NCBI RefSeq assembly: GCF_012163135.1
Contig: NZ_JAAVUP010000001.1
Location: 1,054,001 to 1,118,000 of the forward strand
DNA from: Neoroseomonas oryzicola
GTDB lineage: Bacteria; Pseudomonadota; Alphaproteobacteria; Acetobacterales; Acetobacteraceae
Direction of reading: 5' to 3'
DNA: 64,000 nt
Shown here: piece after piece, positions 50,455 through 59,244 of the stretch
Position numbering within the stretch: the stretch's first letter is position 1
Layout: each line of letters opens with the position of its first letter
Notes under the pieces: model-generated
Told to the model about the DNA's origin: nothing
Seen by the model: only the letters and a program-made list of their open reading frames with translations
Databases searched by the model: none
Translations under genes and position numbers: made by a program

Positions 50455-51834
50455 TCACGCGTGGCCGGCTGGCCGTCGCGGGATCTCGGGGAGTGATGCG
50501 AAGAGAGCTCGTGCGCATTGGGCTTCTCCACCTTCGGGGCGGCCCGGTCGCGTCGCGTCGTTCCAGGCATAGAGGTCGAGATGCGCCCAGGGGACGCCAC
50601 CCGGCACGAAGCGCCGGAGGAACAGCGCCGCGGTGATCGCGCCCGCCATCGGCTTGGTCGCCGAGTTCACGAGGTCGGCCATGCCGCTGTCGAGCCAGGC
50701 GTCGTAGCCGGCATGCAGCGGCAGCCGCCACATCGGCTCGCCCGTCGCCTGGCCGGATGCGAGCAGGCGCGCGGCGAAGGCGTCGTCGTTGCTGAACAGC
50801 GCCGGCAGGTCGGGCCCGAGCGCCGTGCGCGCCGCGCCGGTCAGCGTCGCGCAGTCGACGATGGCGTCCGGGTTCTGCTCGGCCGCGTAGGTCAGCAGGT
50901 CGGCGAGCACGAGCCGCCCCTCGGCGTCGGTGTTCGTCACCTCGACCTTGAGGCCCTTGCGCGTGCGCAGGACGTCCATCGGCCGCATGGCAGTGCCGGA
51001 GACGGCGTTCTCGACCGCACCGACCAGGACCAGCAGCCGCACGGGCAGCGCGCGGCGCATGGCCATCTCGGCCACCGCCAGCACCACCGCGGCCCCGCCC
51101 ATGTCCTTCTTCATGCGGAGCATGGACGAGGGCGGCTTGAGGTCGAGCCCGCCGGTGTCGAAGCACACGCCCTTGCCGCAGAGCGCGATCAGCGGCCCGT
51201 CCTCCGTGCCGGTCCAGCGCAGCACGGCGGCGCGCGGCGCCCGGGGGCTGCCCTGCCCGACCGCGGCGACGGCCGGAAAGCCGTGCTCGAGCGCCTCGCC
51301 CTCGATGACCTCGCAGGTCGCACCGTGGCGGGCGGCGAGCGCGGCGGTCGCGGCGGCGAGCTCGGCCGGGCCAAGATCGGCCGCCGGGGCGTTGATCAGG
51401 TCGCGTGCGGCGCAGATGGCCTCGGCCATCATGACGCCATCGGCGGCATTGGACGGGATCTCGAGCAGCGCGGGCGCGGGGCCGCCCGCCTTGTGCCGCC
51501 GGGCGCGATAGGCGCCGAGCGCCCAGCCGAGGGCTGCCAGCGAATCGTCCTGCGGTCCGGGCATCAGCCGCCAGGCCGACCCAGCCGGCAGGGCGCGGGA
51601 GGCACCGCCGAAGGCCCAGGGGCCGGTCTCGGCGCCGAGGCCGATCGCCGCGCCGGCGAGGCCATCCGGCCCCGGCAGCAGCGCGACCTCGCCGGGGCGG
51701 GCCGTGAAGCCGGTCGCGCGCAGGAAAGCCGCCGCCCCGCCCGCCTGCCCGTCGAGGAAGGCCGCAAGGCCTTCCGAACGGACCGCGTGCAGCGGCAATG
51801 CTCCCGTCGCGCTGGCCACAAGGCCCTCCAGCAT
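50455..51834 (-). CDS. M17-family leucyl aminopeptidase
   Basis: 459 residues. The N-terminal domain is diverged; the catalytic domain is clear: ALCGKGVCFDTGGLDLKPP (Lys and Asp metal ligands), MKKDMGGAAVVLAVAEMA, VTNTDAEGRLVLADLLTYA (NTDAEGRL signature) and CATLTGAARTALG. Two-zinc cytosolic aminopeptidases of this type release N-terminal residues from peptides, which fits with peptide import by Yej. A stretch of AT-rich sequence (51885-51900) before the start probably belongs to its promoter. Confidence 0.9.
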   Translation of the reverse strand: MLEGLVASATGALPLHAVRSEGLAAFLDGQAGGAAAFLRATGFTARPGEVALLPGPDGLAGAAIGLGAETGPWAFGGASRALPAGSAWRLMPGPQDDSLAALGWALGAYRARRHKAGGPAPALLEIPSNAADGVMMAEAICAARDLINAPAADLGPAELAAATAALAARHGATCEVIEGEALEHGFPAVAAVGQGSPRAPRAAVLRWTGTEDGPLIALCGKGVCFDTGGLDLKPPSSMLRMKKDMGGAAVVLAVAEMAMRRALPVRLLVLVGAVENAVSGTAMRPMDVLRTRKGLKVEVTNTDAEGRLVLADLLTYAAEQNPDAIVDCATLTGAARTALGPDLPALFSNDDAFAARLLASGQATGEPMWRLPLHAGYDAWLDSGMADLVNSATKPMAGAITAALFLRRFVPGGVPWAHLDLYAWNDATRPGRPEGGEAQCARALFASLPEIPRRPAGHA

Positions 51835-51999
51835 CGAATGCTCCCGAACAGCCGCGATCGTCGCGGGGAAAATTCATGAACTTCTTATGTTTTATATTGC
51901 GCCCGTTCCGTCCGTGAATCCAAGGCATCCATTACGCAAGAGCGATATGCATGCGTCGCAACGCAAAGAATGGATTTCCGGCTGGAATCCTGCGCTCGA

Positions 52000-52752
52000 T
52001 CAACGACGCAGGCGCAACGTTCCGCTTGGGAGGCCTTCGACCAATCCGCGGGCGAGGGCTTCCGACACGCAGGCATAGCCGCGGTCATTGTGGTGCAGCC
52101 CGTCCGAGACCAGCAGGCTGTCCGGCGCCACGCCCTTCGCCGCGAGGGCATCCATCAGCGCGCCGCGCCGGAACAGCGCGACGCCGGGCTGGGTCGCCGC
52201 CGCCTCGGCCAGGATGGCGTCATAGACGCCGTGGCCGGGACGCGCGGCGATGCGCGGGGCGCGCTGGTTGTCCATCAGCACGACATCGACCCGGGCCTGG
52301 CGGAACCGGGCGAGGCCTTCCAGGAGCAGCCGACGGAAGGTCTGCGGGTCCAGCCCGCGCAGGGCCGCATTGGCGCCGAGCTGCCAGATCACCAGGTCCG
52401 GCGACTCCGAGAGCACGTCGCGGTCGATGCGCCCGATCATCTGGACCGCATCCTCCCCGCCCGCGCCGCGGTTCATCACGGTGACGGCATGGCCCGGCAG
52501 GGCCTCGCGGAGCAGCGACTGCAGGCGGGCGGGATAGGCGCGCCAGGGCAGGCTGGCCCCGGCACCGGCGGTCGAGGAGGAGCCGAAGGCGACCACCTTC
52601 ACCTCCCCGCCCCGCGCCACAGCGGCGGCGAAGCTCGAGGCCCGCAGGGCGGGCTGCGGCAGGACCGGGCAGGACTCCGCCGAGGCGGCGCGCGACGCGC
52701 GCGGCAGCGCGGCGGCAAGGCCCAGGGCCAGCAGGACGCGCCGCCCGGTCAC
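52000..52752 (-). CDS. Exported SGNH/GDSL-family hydrolase
   Basis: 250 residues from the GTG at 52752, overlapping the rfbD stop (GTGA). Signal peptide VTGRRVLLALGLAAALPRASRA (GTG read as Met). SGNH blocks: FGSSSTAGAG (the catalytic Ser region), VMNRGAGGED (Gly), WQLGANAALRG (Asn) and SDGLHHNDRGYA (Asp-His). Such enzymes deacetylate or esterify polysaccharides or lipids. Being the last gene of a rhamnose operon suggests it modifies an exported rhamnose-containing polysaccharide; inference. Confidence 0.83.
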   Translation of the reverse strand: MTGRRVLLALGLAAALPRASRAASAESCPVLPQPALRASSFAAAVARGGEVKVVAFGSSSTAGAGASLPWRAYPARLQSLLREALPGHAVTVMNRGAGGEDAVQMIGRIDRDVLSESPDLVIWQLGANAALRGLDPQTFRRLLLEGLARFRQARVDVVLMDNQRAPRIAARPGHGVYDAILAEAAATQPGVALFRRGALMDALAAKGVAPDSLLVSDGLHHNDRGYACVSEALARGLVEGLPSGTLRLRR

Positions 52753-53624
52753 GCGCTCAGCGCCTTGAGCACGCGGGCCAGCCCGGCCTCCCAGGGCGGC
52801 AGGGCGACGCCGAAGGTCTCGCGCAGCCGGGTCGTGTCGAGCCGGCCATCGGCGGGCCGCACCGCCTTGGTGGGGTAGTCGGCGGTCGCGATCGCCTGCA
52901 CGCGCGGGCGCGGGCCGCCGGCGGTGGCGAAGATCGCCTCGGCGAAGCCGTGCCATGTGGTGAAGCCGCCGGCCACCGCGTGGAACACCCCGCGATACCC
53001 GGGCTGCCAGCCCGTAGCCCGGATGCGCGCGAGCACGGCGGCGATGGCATCCGCGAGGTCGGGTGCGGCCGTCGGGCTGCCCTGCTGGTCCGAGACGACG
53101 CGCAGTTCCGGCCGCTCCGCGCCCACGCGCAGCATGGTGCGCAGGAAGTTGTTGCCGACCGGCGAGAAGACCCAGGCGGTGCGCAGCACGACCGTGCGGT
53201 CATTGCCCGCCAGCGCCGCCCATTCCCCCGCGAGCTTGGTCCGCCCGTAGGCGCCGAGCGGGTTCGGCGCGTCCTCCTCGACATAGGGCGCGCCCTTGCG
53301 CCCGTCGAAGACGTAGTCGGTCGAGACCTGCACCAGCGGAATGCCGCGCGCCGCGCAGTGCCGGGCCACCAGATCGGGGCCGAGCGCATTGGCGCGGAAG
53401 GCCGCGGGCTCGTTGTCCTCGGCGGCGTCGACCGCGGTCCAGGCGGCGCAGTTCACCACCGCCTCGGGCCGGGCGGCGGCGAAGGCGGCGGCGACGGTCT
53501 CGGGCCGGTTGAATTCGAAGTCGGGCTGGCCCACCAGGATCGCCTCGAAGCCCTGCGCGGGCAGCGCCGATTCGAGCCCGGTCGCCAGTTGCCCGCCGCG
53601 GCCGGTCACCAGGATGCGCCGCAT
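52749..53624 (-). CDS. rfbD: dTDP-4-dehydrorhamnose reductase
   Basis: 291 residues from the ATG at 53624, overlapping the rfbC stop (ATGA). [19 protein letters not shown] is the Rossmann start; VNCAAWTAVDAAEDN, VSTDYVFDGRKGAPYVEEDAPNP and YGRTKLAGE (catalytic Tyr-Lys) identify RfbD/RmlD. It reduces dTDP-4-keto-L-rhamnose to dTDP-L-rhamnose with NAD(P)H. Fourth enzyme of the pathway encoded here. Confidence 0.94.
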   Translation of the reverse strand: MRRILVTGRGGQLATGLESALPAQGFEAILVGQPDFEFNRPETVAAAFAAARPEAVVNCAAWTAVDAAEDNEPAAFRANALGPDLVARHCAARGIPLVQVSTDYVFDGRKGAPYVEEDAPNPLGAYGRTKLAGEWAALAGNDRTVVLRTAWVFSPVGNNFLRTMLRVGAERPELRVVSDQQGSPTAAPDLADAIAAVLARIRATGWQPGYRGVFHAVAGGFTTWHGFAEAIFATAGGPRPRVQAIATADYPTKAVRPADGRLDTTRLRETFGVALPPWEAGLARVLKALSA

Positions 53625-54184
53625 CACCAGGACCCCGCGGGAAAGGGCGGGTCGATCTCGGCGAGGCGCGGGGCGCCGCGGTCCTTCTCCGACAGGATGG
53701 GATCGGTGAGCGGCCAGTCGATGCCGAGCGCGGGATCGTTCCACAGGATCCCGGCATCCGCCTCGCGGTCGTAATAGGCGTCGACCTTGTAGAGAACCTC
53801 GGTATCCGGCTCGAGCGTCGCGAAGCCATGCGCGAAGCCGCGCGGCACCCAGAGCTGGCGCCAGTTCGCGGCGGAGAGCTCGATCACCTCACTCTCGCCG
53901 TAGGTGGGCGAGCCCTGCCGCAGGTCGACCACCACGTCCAGGATCGCCCCGCGCACGACGCGCACGAGCTTGCCCTGCGCCGAGGGCGGCCGCTGGAAAT
54001 GCAGCCCGCGAACGACGCCGACCTCGCGCGAGAGGGAATGGTTGTCCTGCACGAAGTCGGCGGTGATGCCGTGCGCGGCCAGGGCGCGCCGCGACCAGAC
54101 CTCGCTGAAGAAGCCGCGCGCATCCCCGTGGCGCGCGGGCTCGACCAGCAGCAGCCCGGGCAGGCGGAGCGGTTCGACCTTCAC
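53624..54184 (-). CDS. rfbC: dTDP-4-dehydrorhamnose 3,5-epimerase
   Basis: 186 residues from the GTG at 54184, overlapping the rfbA stop (GTGA). Cupin fold motifs: [38 protein letters not shown] (catalytic His), [37 protein letters not shown] and Y in [11 protein letters not shown]. It epimerises C3 and C5 of dTDP-4-keto-6-deoxyglucose. Third step of dTDP-rhamnose synthesis. Confidence 0.94.
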   Translation of the reverse strand: MKVEPLRLPGLLLVEPARHGDARGFFSEVWSRRALAAHGITADFVQDNHSLSREVGVVRGLHFQRPPSAQGKLVRVVRGAILDVVVDLRQGSPTYGESEVIELSAANWRQLWVPRGFAHGFATLEPDTEVLYKVDAYYDREADAGILWNDPALGIDWPLTDPILSEKDRGAPRLAEIDPPFPAGSW

Positions 54185-55062
54185 GCCAGCCTGCCGGCCG
54201 CGAGGTCGCGCAGATACGCCCCATAGGCCGTCTTGCCGAGCGCATTGGCCTGGCGGGTCAGCGCCGCCGCGTCGATGAAGCCCATGCGGAAGGCGATCTC
54301 CTCCGGGCAGCCGACCTGCAGGCCCTGGCGTTCCTGCACCGTCTGCACGAAGAGCGCCGCCTGCAGCAGCGAGGCCGGCGTGCCGGCGTCGAGCCAGGCG
54401 CAGCCGCGCCCGAGCTGTTCCGCATAGAGCGCGCCGAGTTCGAGATAGACCTTGTTGAGGTCGGTGATCTCGAGCTCCCCGCGCGCTGAAGGCTTGAGGT
54501 CGCGCGCCAGCTGCGTCACCCGCGCATCGTAGAAATACAGCCCGATCACCGCCCAGTCCGATTTGGGCTGCGACGGCTTCTCCTCGATCGAGAGAACGCG
54601 GCCCGAGGCGTCGAACTCCGCCACGCCGTAGCGCTCGGGGTCGGCGACGCGGTAGCCGAACACGGTCGCCTCGCCTGCCAGGGCGCGCGCCGCCGCGGCC
54701 TTGAGGCTGTCGACCAGCCCATGGCCGTAGATGATGTTGTCGCCGAGCGCGAGCGCGCAGGGCTCGCCGCCGATCCACTCGGCGCCGATGTGGAAGGCCT
54801 GGGCGATGCCCTCGGGCTTCGCCTGCTCGGCATAGGTGATGGTCACGCCGAACTGGCTGCCGTCGCCGAGCAGGCGGCGGAACTGCGGCAGGTCCGCCGG
54901 CGTCGAGATCAGCAGGATGTCCCGCACGCCCGCGAGCATCAGCGTCCCCAGCGGGTAGTAAACCATCGGCTTGTCGTAGACCGGCAGCAGCTGCTTCGAC
55001 GCGGCAAGCGTCATCGGATGCAGCCGCGTGCCCGACCCGCCCGCGAGCAGGATCCCCTTCAT
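54181..55062 (-). CDS. rfbA: Glucose-1-phosphate thymidylyltransferase
   Basis: 293 residues from the ATG at 55062, overlapping the rfbB stop (ATGA). [47 protein letters not shown] and [11 protein letters not shown] are RmlA signatures. It makes dTDP-glucose from dTTP and glucose-1-phosphate, usually feedback-inhibited by dTDP-rhamnose. An extended form starting 19 codons earlier lacks support. Confidence 0.95.
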   Translation of the reverse strand: MKGILLAGGSGTRLHPMTLAASKQLLPVYDKPMVYYPLGTLMLAGVRDILLISTPADLPQFRRLLGDGSQFGVTITYAEQAKPEGIAQAFHIGAEWIGGEPCALALGDNIIYGHGLVDSLKAAAARALAGEATVFGYRVADPERYGVAEFDASGRVLSIEEKPSQPKSDWAVIGLYFYDARVTQLARDLKPSARGELEITDLNKVYLELGALYAEQLGRGCAWLDAGTPASLLQAALFVQTVQERQGLQVGCPEEIAFRMGFIDAAALTRQANALGKTAYGAYLRDLAAGRLA

Positions 55063-56120
55063 GCCTTCACTCCGCCCAGCCGCTGGCCGGCATATCGCTT
55101 CTCCCGGATCGGGCGCCACCAGGCCTCGTTGTCGAGATACCAGGCGATGGTCTCCGCCAGGCCGCTCTCGAAGTCGCGCCGCGCGGTCCAGCCGAGGGCG
55201 CGTTCCGCCCCCGAGGGGTCCATCGCGTAGCGGAAATCATGGCCCGGCCGGTCCTTCACATAGGTGATGAGCCGTTCGCGCGGGCCAGCCGGATCGGGCC
55301 GAAGCCGGTCAAGCGTCGCGCAGATCGCGCGCACCACCTCGAGGTTGGTCCGCTCCTGCCGCGGGCCGAGGCAATAGGTCGCCCCCGGCTGGCCGCGGAA
55401 CAGCGCGAGGCAGAGCGCCTCGGCATGGTCCTCGACATGGATCCAGTCGCGGATGTTCGAGCCGTCGCCATAGACCGGCAGGGTGCGGCCCTCGAGCGCG
55501 TTGAGCGTGACCAGCGGGATCAGCTTCTCGGGGAACTGCCAGGGCCCGTAGTTGTTCGTCGTGTTCGAGACGAAGGAGGGCAGCCCGTAGGTGTGCTGCC
55601 AGGCGCGCACCAGGTGGTCGGAGGCGGCCTTCGACGCCGAATAGGGGCTGCGCGGGTCGTAGCGCGTGTGCTCGTCGAAGGGCGGGTCGTCGCGGCTTTC
55701 GAGCGAGCCGAACACCTCGTCGGTCGAGACATGGTGGAATCGGAAGGCGGCCTTCGCCTCGCCGTCGAGCGCGGCCCAGTGTTCGCGCGCCGCCTCGAGC
55801 AGCACTTGGGTGCCGACGACGTTGGTGCGGATGAATTCCGCCGGCCCGTCGATCGAACGGTCGACATGCGATTCGGCGGCGAGGTGCATGACGCGCGAGG
55901 GCTTCCAGGTCGCGAAGACCTCCCGCACCGCGGCGACGTCGCAGATGTCGGCCTGGATGTGGACGTGGCGGCGGTCGTTGCGCAGCGTGCCGAGGGCTTC
56001 CGGGCTCGCCGCATAGGTCATGCGGTCGAGGTTCACCACGACCTCGTCCGTCGTCGCCAGCAGCCGGCGCAGGACGGCAGATCCGATGAAGCCGTAGCCG
56101 CCGGTGATCAGGAGGGGCAT
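55059..56120 (-). CDS. rfbB: dTDP-glucose 4,6-dehydratase
   Basis: 353 residues from the ATG at 56120 (GGAGGGG-type context). SDR fold: [51 protein letters not shown] (catalytic Asp-Glu) and [15 protein letters not shown] (Tyr-x3-Lys) identify RmlB. Second step of dTDP-rhamnose synthesis and the first gene of the rfbB-A-C-D-SGNH operon. Its upstream region (56121-56342) is separated from the candidate small RNA by a strong terminator. Confidence 0.95.
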   Translation of the reverse strand: MPLLITGGYGFIGSAVLRRLLATTDEVVVNLDRMTYAASPEALGTLRNDRRHVHIQADICDVAAVREVFATWKPSRVMHLAAESHVDRSIDGPAEFIRTNVVGTQVLLEAAREHWAALDGEAKAAFRFHHVSTDEVFGSLESRDDPPFDEHTRYDPRSPYSASKAASDHLVRAWQHTYGLPSFVSNTTNNYGPWQFPEKLIPLVTLNALEGRTLPVYGDGSNIRDWIHVEDHAEALCLALFRGQPGATYCLGPRQERTNLEVVRAICATLDRLRPDPAGPRERLITYVKDRPGHDFRYAMDPSGAERALGWTARRDFESGLAETIAWYLDNEAWWRPIREKRYAGQRLGGVKA

Positions 56121-56343
56121 GTCGCGGGAAGTCCCTGACAGAACATTCTGCCGCCTGCATGCCGCACAATTGCGAAAGGACCAAGGCAGTTCCCGACGCC
56201 TCGGCGGCGCGGACGGGGACAACCTGCCGATGCAGGAATGCCGCGGCGCCACGCGCCTTCCGGGCATCGTTCCGACCGGACGCAACCGCGATACGAACGC
56301 AAGTCCCGGCCGCAATAGAATGCGAAACGATCACGCGCCTGTG

Positions 56344-56381
56344 AAAAAGAAAGGCCCGGAAAACCGAAGTTTTCCAGGCCT
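56344..56381 (-). terminator. Strong Rho-independent terminator, minus strand
   Basis: A 13-bp stem with one mismatch (56352-56364 with 56369-56381) has the extra-stable C(UUCG)G loop in the minus-strand RNA and is followed by TTTCTTTTT. It ends the candidate small RNA or the LysR transcript and insulates rfbB. Confidence 0.85.
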
Positions 56382-56525
56382 AGTCAACAGGGAGGCTTCA
56401 CGTCTGGGAGACGAGGGATCCAAAGGACCCCGTTCGATCAAGTCATCGAACACGCAAAACATACCGGTCCCGGCGCATGCGTGTTTCTCGATATCGGACA
56501 CCCGGCCATGCGAGGTGTGCATGGC
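56344..56525 (-). ncRNA. Candidate structured small RNA with CUCC-rich loops and Rho-independent terminator
   Basis: On the minus strand, reading downward in coordinate: hairpin 1, arms GCCATGC (56525-56519) and GCATGGC (56511-56505), loop ACACCTC; hairpin 2, GTTCGAT/ATCGAAC (56451-56432), loop GACTTG; hairpin 3, GGGGTCC/GGATCCC (56431-56415), loop TTT, with one G-U pair; hairpin 4, CGTCT/AGACG (56413-56401), loop CCC; an unpaired GAAGCCTCCCTGTTGA; then a terminator (56381-56344) with a C(UUCG)G loop and a T-rich tail. CCTC/CTCCC motifs in loops and single strands resemble the anti-Shine-Dalgarno motifs of alphaproteobacterial trans-acting RNAs. The 5' end and promoter are not defined. A 3' UTR of the LysR gene is the main alternative. 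Confidence 0.5.
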
Positions 56526-56626
56526 TTTTCGTTATCGATCCGTAACCCAGCGCATTGACGGCGTCAGGGACCGCGCGAGCGGCCAGGAACCCGCTCGCGA
56601 CGGCGCCTGGCCTCCGCGGATGCAAG

Positions 56627-56640
56627 CCCCCCCCCCCCCC
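56627..56640. repeat. Homopolymeric tract of fourteen C
   Basis: Fourteen consecutive C on the plus strand in the gap between the candidate RNA and the LysR stop. It is the longest homopolymer I saw in the window. Confidence 0.9.
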
Positions 56641-56663
56641 GCGGCCCGCGGCGGAGACGCCCC

Positions 56664-57557
56664 TCAGACGCCCGCGCCGGCCAGTTCCGCCACCAGGAAG
56701 TCCCGGAACACGGCCACCCGCTTCGAATGGCGCATTTCCTCCGGATAGACGAAGAAGGATTCGATCCGCGGGCACTTCACGCCGGGGAGCACCTGCACCA
56801 GGTCGGTTAGCTGGTCGCTGACGTAGTCCGGCAGGGCCGCCAGCCCGAGCCCGCTGCGCACCGCCTCGATCATGCCGGGCAGCGAATTGATCTCGATCGC
56901 CGCGCGCCGCGGCGTCCCGGGCCGGCGGCCGGCCTCGGCCAGCCAGTTGATGTTGTCGATTGGCGGCCGGTAGTCGCCGTAGACGATCAGCCTGTGGGCA
57001 TCGAGGTCCTCGACCCGCTGAGGGATCCCGGTCGCCTTCAGGTAGCTGGCCGATCCGCAGACCTTCCAGCCGAAGGTCGCGATATGCCGCTGGATCAGGT
57101 CCGGCTGCCGCGGCGGATGCATGCGGATCGCGACATCCGCCTCGCGCATCGCGAGGTCGAGGTCCGAATCGTCCAGCAGCAGGGTGACGCTGATCTCCGG
57201 ATGCAGGTCGATCATCCGACGCAACCTGGGCGCGAGCCAGGCGCTGCCGAAGCCCGTCGTGGTCGTGACCTTCAGCCGCCCCGCGGGGCGTTCCCGGCTC
57301 TCGGTCAGCAATGCCTCGGTCATCGCGAGCTTGGCGAAGACCTCCCGCACGGTGCGGTTCAGCGTCTCCCCCTGCTCGGTCAGGATCAGGCCGCGCGCAT
57401 GGCGGTGGAACAACGGGACCGTCAGCGCTTCCTCGAGCGCCTGGATCTGGCGCGAGACCGCCGACTGGCTGAGGTTCAGCGTCTCCCCCGCATGGGTGAA
57501 GGATCCCGCCTCGGCGACCGCGTGGAAGACGCGGAGCTTGTCCCAGTCGATCGGCAT
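56664..57557 (-). CDS. LysR-family regulator coupled to trxB
   Basis: 297 residues; ATG at 57557 overlaps the trxB stop (ATGA). HTH: FHAVAEAGSFTHAGETLNLSQSAVSRQIQALEEALTVPLFHRHARG. Effector domain features SAWLAPRLRRMIDLHPEISV and LDLAMREADVAIRMHPPRQPDL. Similar LysR genes directly after trxB are common in alphaproteobacteria. Regulated genes unknown; coupling to thioredoxin reductase hints at redox or sulfur metabolism but this is not shown. Confidence 0.88.
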   Translation of the reverse strand: MPIDWDKLRVFHAVAEAGSFTHAGETLNLSQSAVSRQIQALEEALTVPLFHRHARGLILTEQGETLNRTVREVFAKLAMTEALLTESRERPAGRLKVTTTTGFGSAWLAPRLRRMIDLHPEISVTLLLDDSDLDLAMREADVAIRMHPPRQPDLIQRHIATFGWKVCGSASYLKATGIPQRVEDLDAHRLIVYGDYRPPIDNINWLAEAGRRPGTPRRAAIEINSLPGMIEAVRSGLGLAALPDYVSDQLTDLVQVLPGVKCPRIESFFVYPEEMRHSKRVAVFRDFLVAELAGAGV

Positions 57558-58531
57558 CAGGCGGCCGCTTGCTCTGTCTCGGCGTCGAGGACGGCGAGGT
57601 ACTTCTCCGCCTCGAGCGCCGCCATGCAGCCGGTGCCGGCGGCGGTGACCGCCTGGCGGTAGACCTTGTCCTGCACGTCGCCCGCGGCGAAGACGCCGGG
57701 GACGGAGGTGCGCGTGGTGCCCGGCACCGTCACGATGTAGCCCTCCCCGTCCATCTCCACCTGCCCCTGGAACAGCGCGGTCGCCGGCGCATGGCCGATG
57801 GCCACGAAGACGCCGTCGACCTTGAGCTCGCTGCGCTCGCCGGTCTTCGCATGGCGCAGCGCGAGGCCACGCGCGACCGGCACCCGGCCCGAAGGATCGG
57901 CCAGCACCGCCTCGGTCACCGTGTCCCACAGCACCGTCACGTTCGGCTTCGCGAAGAGCCGCTTCTGCAGGATCTTCTCGGACTTCAGCGAATCGCGCCG
58001 ATGGATCAGCGTCACATGCTTCGCGAGGTTCGCGAGGTAGAGCGCTTCCTCGGTCGCCGAATTGCCGCCGCCGATCACGGCCACGTCCTTGCCGCGGTAG
58101 AAGAAGCCGTCGCAGGTCGCGCAGGCCGAGACGCCGAAGCCGCCCAGTTCCTTCTCGCCCGGGATGCCGAGCCACTTCGCCTGCGCCCCGGTCGCGATGA
58201 CCACCGCTTCCGCCTCGTACGCGTCGCCCGAATCGCCCGTGGCGCGGAACGGCCGGCGCGACAGGTCGACCGAGGTGATGATGTCGTGAAGCACGCGCGC
58301 GCCGACATGCTCGGCCTGCTTCTGCATCTGTTCCATCAGCCAGGGGCCCTGGATGGCCTCGGCGAAGCCAGGATAGTTCTCGACATCCGTGGTGATGGTC
58401 AGCTGCCCGCCGGGCTGGAGCCCCGCGACGACCAGCGGCGCGAGACCCGCGCGCGCCGCATAGATCGCGGCCGTGTACCCCGCCGGGCCGGCGCCGATGA
58501 TCAGGAGGCGGGTGCGATGCGTCTCGGCCAC
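57557..58531 (-). CDS. trxB: Thioredoxin-disulfide reductase
   Basis: 324 residues from the GTG at 58531 (MAETHRTRLLIIGAGPAGYT), the usual length. FAD site GAGPAG (13-18), redox-active C137-A-T-C140 (ACATCDGFF), NADPH site VIGGGNSATEEALYL and FAD site VFAAGDVQDKVYRQA. It uses NADPH to reduce thioredoxin. Longer in-frame openings to 58663 would add an unrelated 44-residue extension and were not used. Divergent from the Lrp gene across 146 bases. Confidence 0.95.
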   Translation of the reverse strand: MAETHRTRLLIIGAGPAGYTAAIYAARAGLAPLVVAGLQPGGQLTITTDVENYPGFAEAIQGPWLMEQMQKQAEHVGARVLHDIITSVDLSRRPFRATGDSGDAYEAEAVVIATGAQAKWLGIPGEKELGGFGVSACATCDGFFYRGKDVAVIGGGNSATEEALYLANLAKHVTLIHRRDSLKSEKILQKRLFAKPNVTVLWDTVTEAVLADPSGRVPVARGLALRHAKTGERSELKVDGVFVAIGHAPATALFQGQVEMDGEGYIVTVPGTTRTSVPGVFAAGDVQDKVYRQAVTAAGTGCMAALEAEKYLAVLDAETEQAAA

Positions 58532-58620
58532 GGTGCGGAGTCCCAACTCAGTTGCAATGCGTCCGATATCGGGCAGACCTGCGCCAGTCACAACCCGGTG
58601 CCTTGATACTGCCGTCCCGT

Positions 58621-58633
58621 GCAATGATATTGC
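58621..58633. promoter_or_regulatory. Perfect palindrome, candidate Lrp/AsnC operator
   Basis: GCAAT, GAT, ATTGC (58621-58633) lies in the divergent gap between trxB and the Lrp gene, 45 bases before the Lrp start. Lrp-family regulators commonly autoregulate and bind A/T-cored palindromes of this size. No experimental motif is assumed. Confidence 0.4.
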
Positions 58634-58677
58634 GCGGACCTGCGCTATACGGCAACGAAACAAGCGATTCCCGATCC

Positions 58678-59157
58678 ATGCCCCGCGACCACGACGATAC
58701 GGACCTCGATTCCGTCGACCGCAACATCCTCGCCGAGCTGCAGGGGGATGGGCGGATGACGAATGTCGAGCTGGCGCGACGGGTGAACCTCTCGGCCCCC
58801 CCCTGCCTGCGGCGCGTCCGCCGGCTCGAGGAAGCGGGGGTGATCCGCGGCTACCATGCCGACATCGACCCGGTGGCGCTGGGCTGGGAGATCACCTTCT
58901 TCGCCCTGGTCGGCCTCGAATCGCAGAAGCAGGCCGTCCTCGACGCCTTCGAGGCGCTGGCGACCTCCTGGCCCGAGGTCCGCGAGTGCCACATGATCCG
59001 CGGCGGCGGCGACTTCCTGCTGCGCCTCGTGGCGCGCGACACGGCCCATGAGAACGAGCTGACCGCCCGGCTGACCAATGCGCCGTCCGTGCTGCGGGTG
59101 CAGACGCTGCAGACCATCAGGACGGCGAAGGATGCGGCGGGGGTGCCGATCGGGTGA
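58678..59157 (+). CDS. Lrp/AsnC-family transcriptional regulator
   Basis: 159 residues from the ATG at 58678 (MPRDHDDTDLDSVDRNILAE). DNA-binding part: LQGDGRMTNVELARRVNLSAPPCLRRVRRLEEAGVIRGYHA. The RAM effector domain follows (WEITFFALVGLESQKQAVLDAFEAL, VRECHMIRGGGDFLLRLVARD). The GGGDFLL loop binds amino acids in related proteins. Divergent Lrp/trxB pairs are common in Rhodospirillales. Confidence 0.92.
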   Translation: MPRDHDDTDLDSVDRNILAELQGDGRMTNVELARRVNLSAPPCLRRVRRLEEAGVIRGYHADIDPVALGWEITFFALVGLESQKQAVLDAFEALATSWPEVRECHMIRGGGDFLLRLVARDTAHENELTARLTNAPSVLRVQTLQTIRTAKDAAGVPIG

Positions 59158-59244
59158 TGCCACGCCGCGCTTGACGCGCCGCCCTCCCATGCCCTGGCAT
59201 ATCCCCCGAACCCGGGCCAGCCGGGACGACGGGGATGGAAACCG

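Larger units (their letters stand above)
56121..56663. other. 543-base intergenic region between rfbB and the LysR gene
   Basis: No convincing protein gene. From low to high coordinate it holds the rfbB upstream region (to about 56342), a strong minus-strand terminator, a block of four hairpins that looks like a transcribed structured RNA, and a run of fourteen C before the LysR stop. The block 56341-56550 is less GC-rich than the genes. Confidence 0.7.

Noticed and set aside
56331..56522. 63-codon minus-strand open frame over the candidate small RNA
   Set aside because: It runs through the terminator hairpin and T tract and has no ribosome site, so the structured RNA is the better reading.
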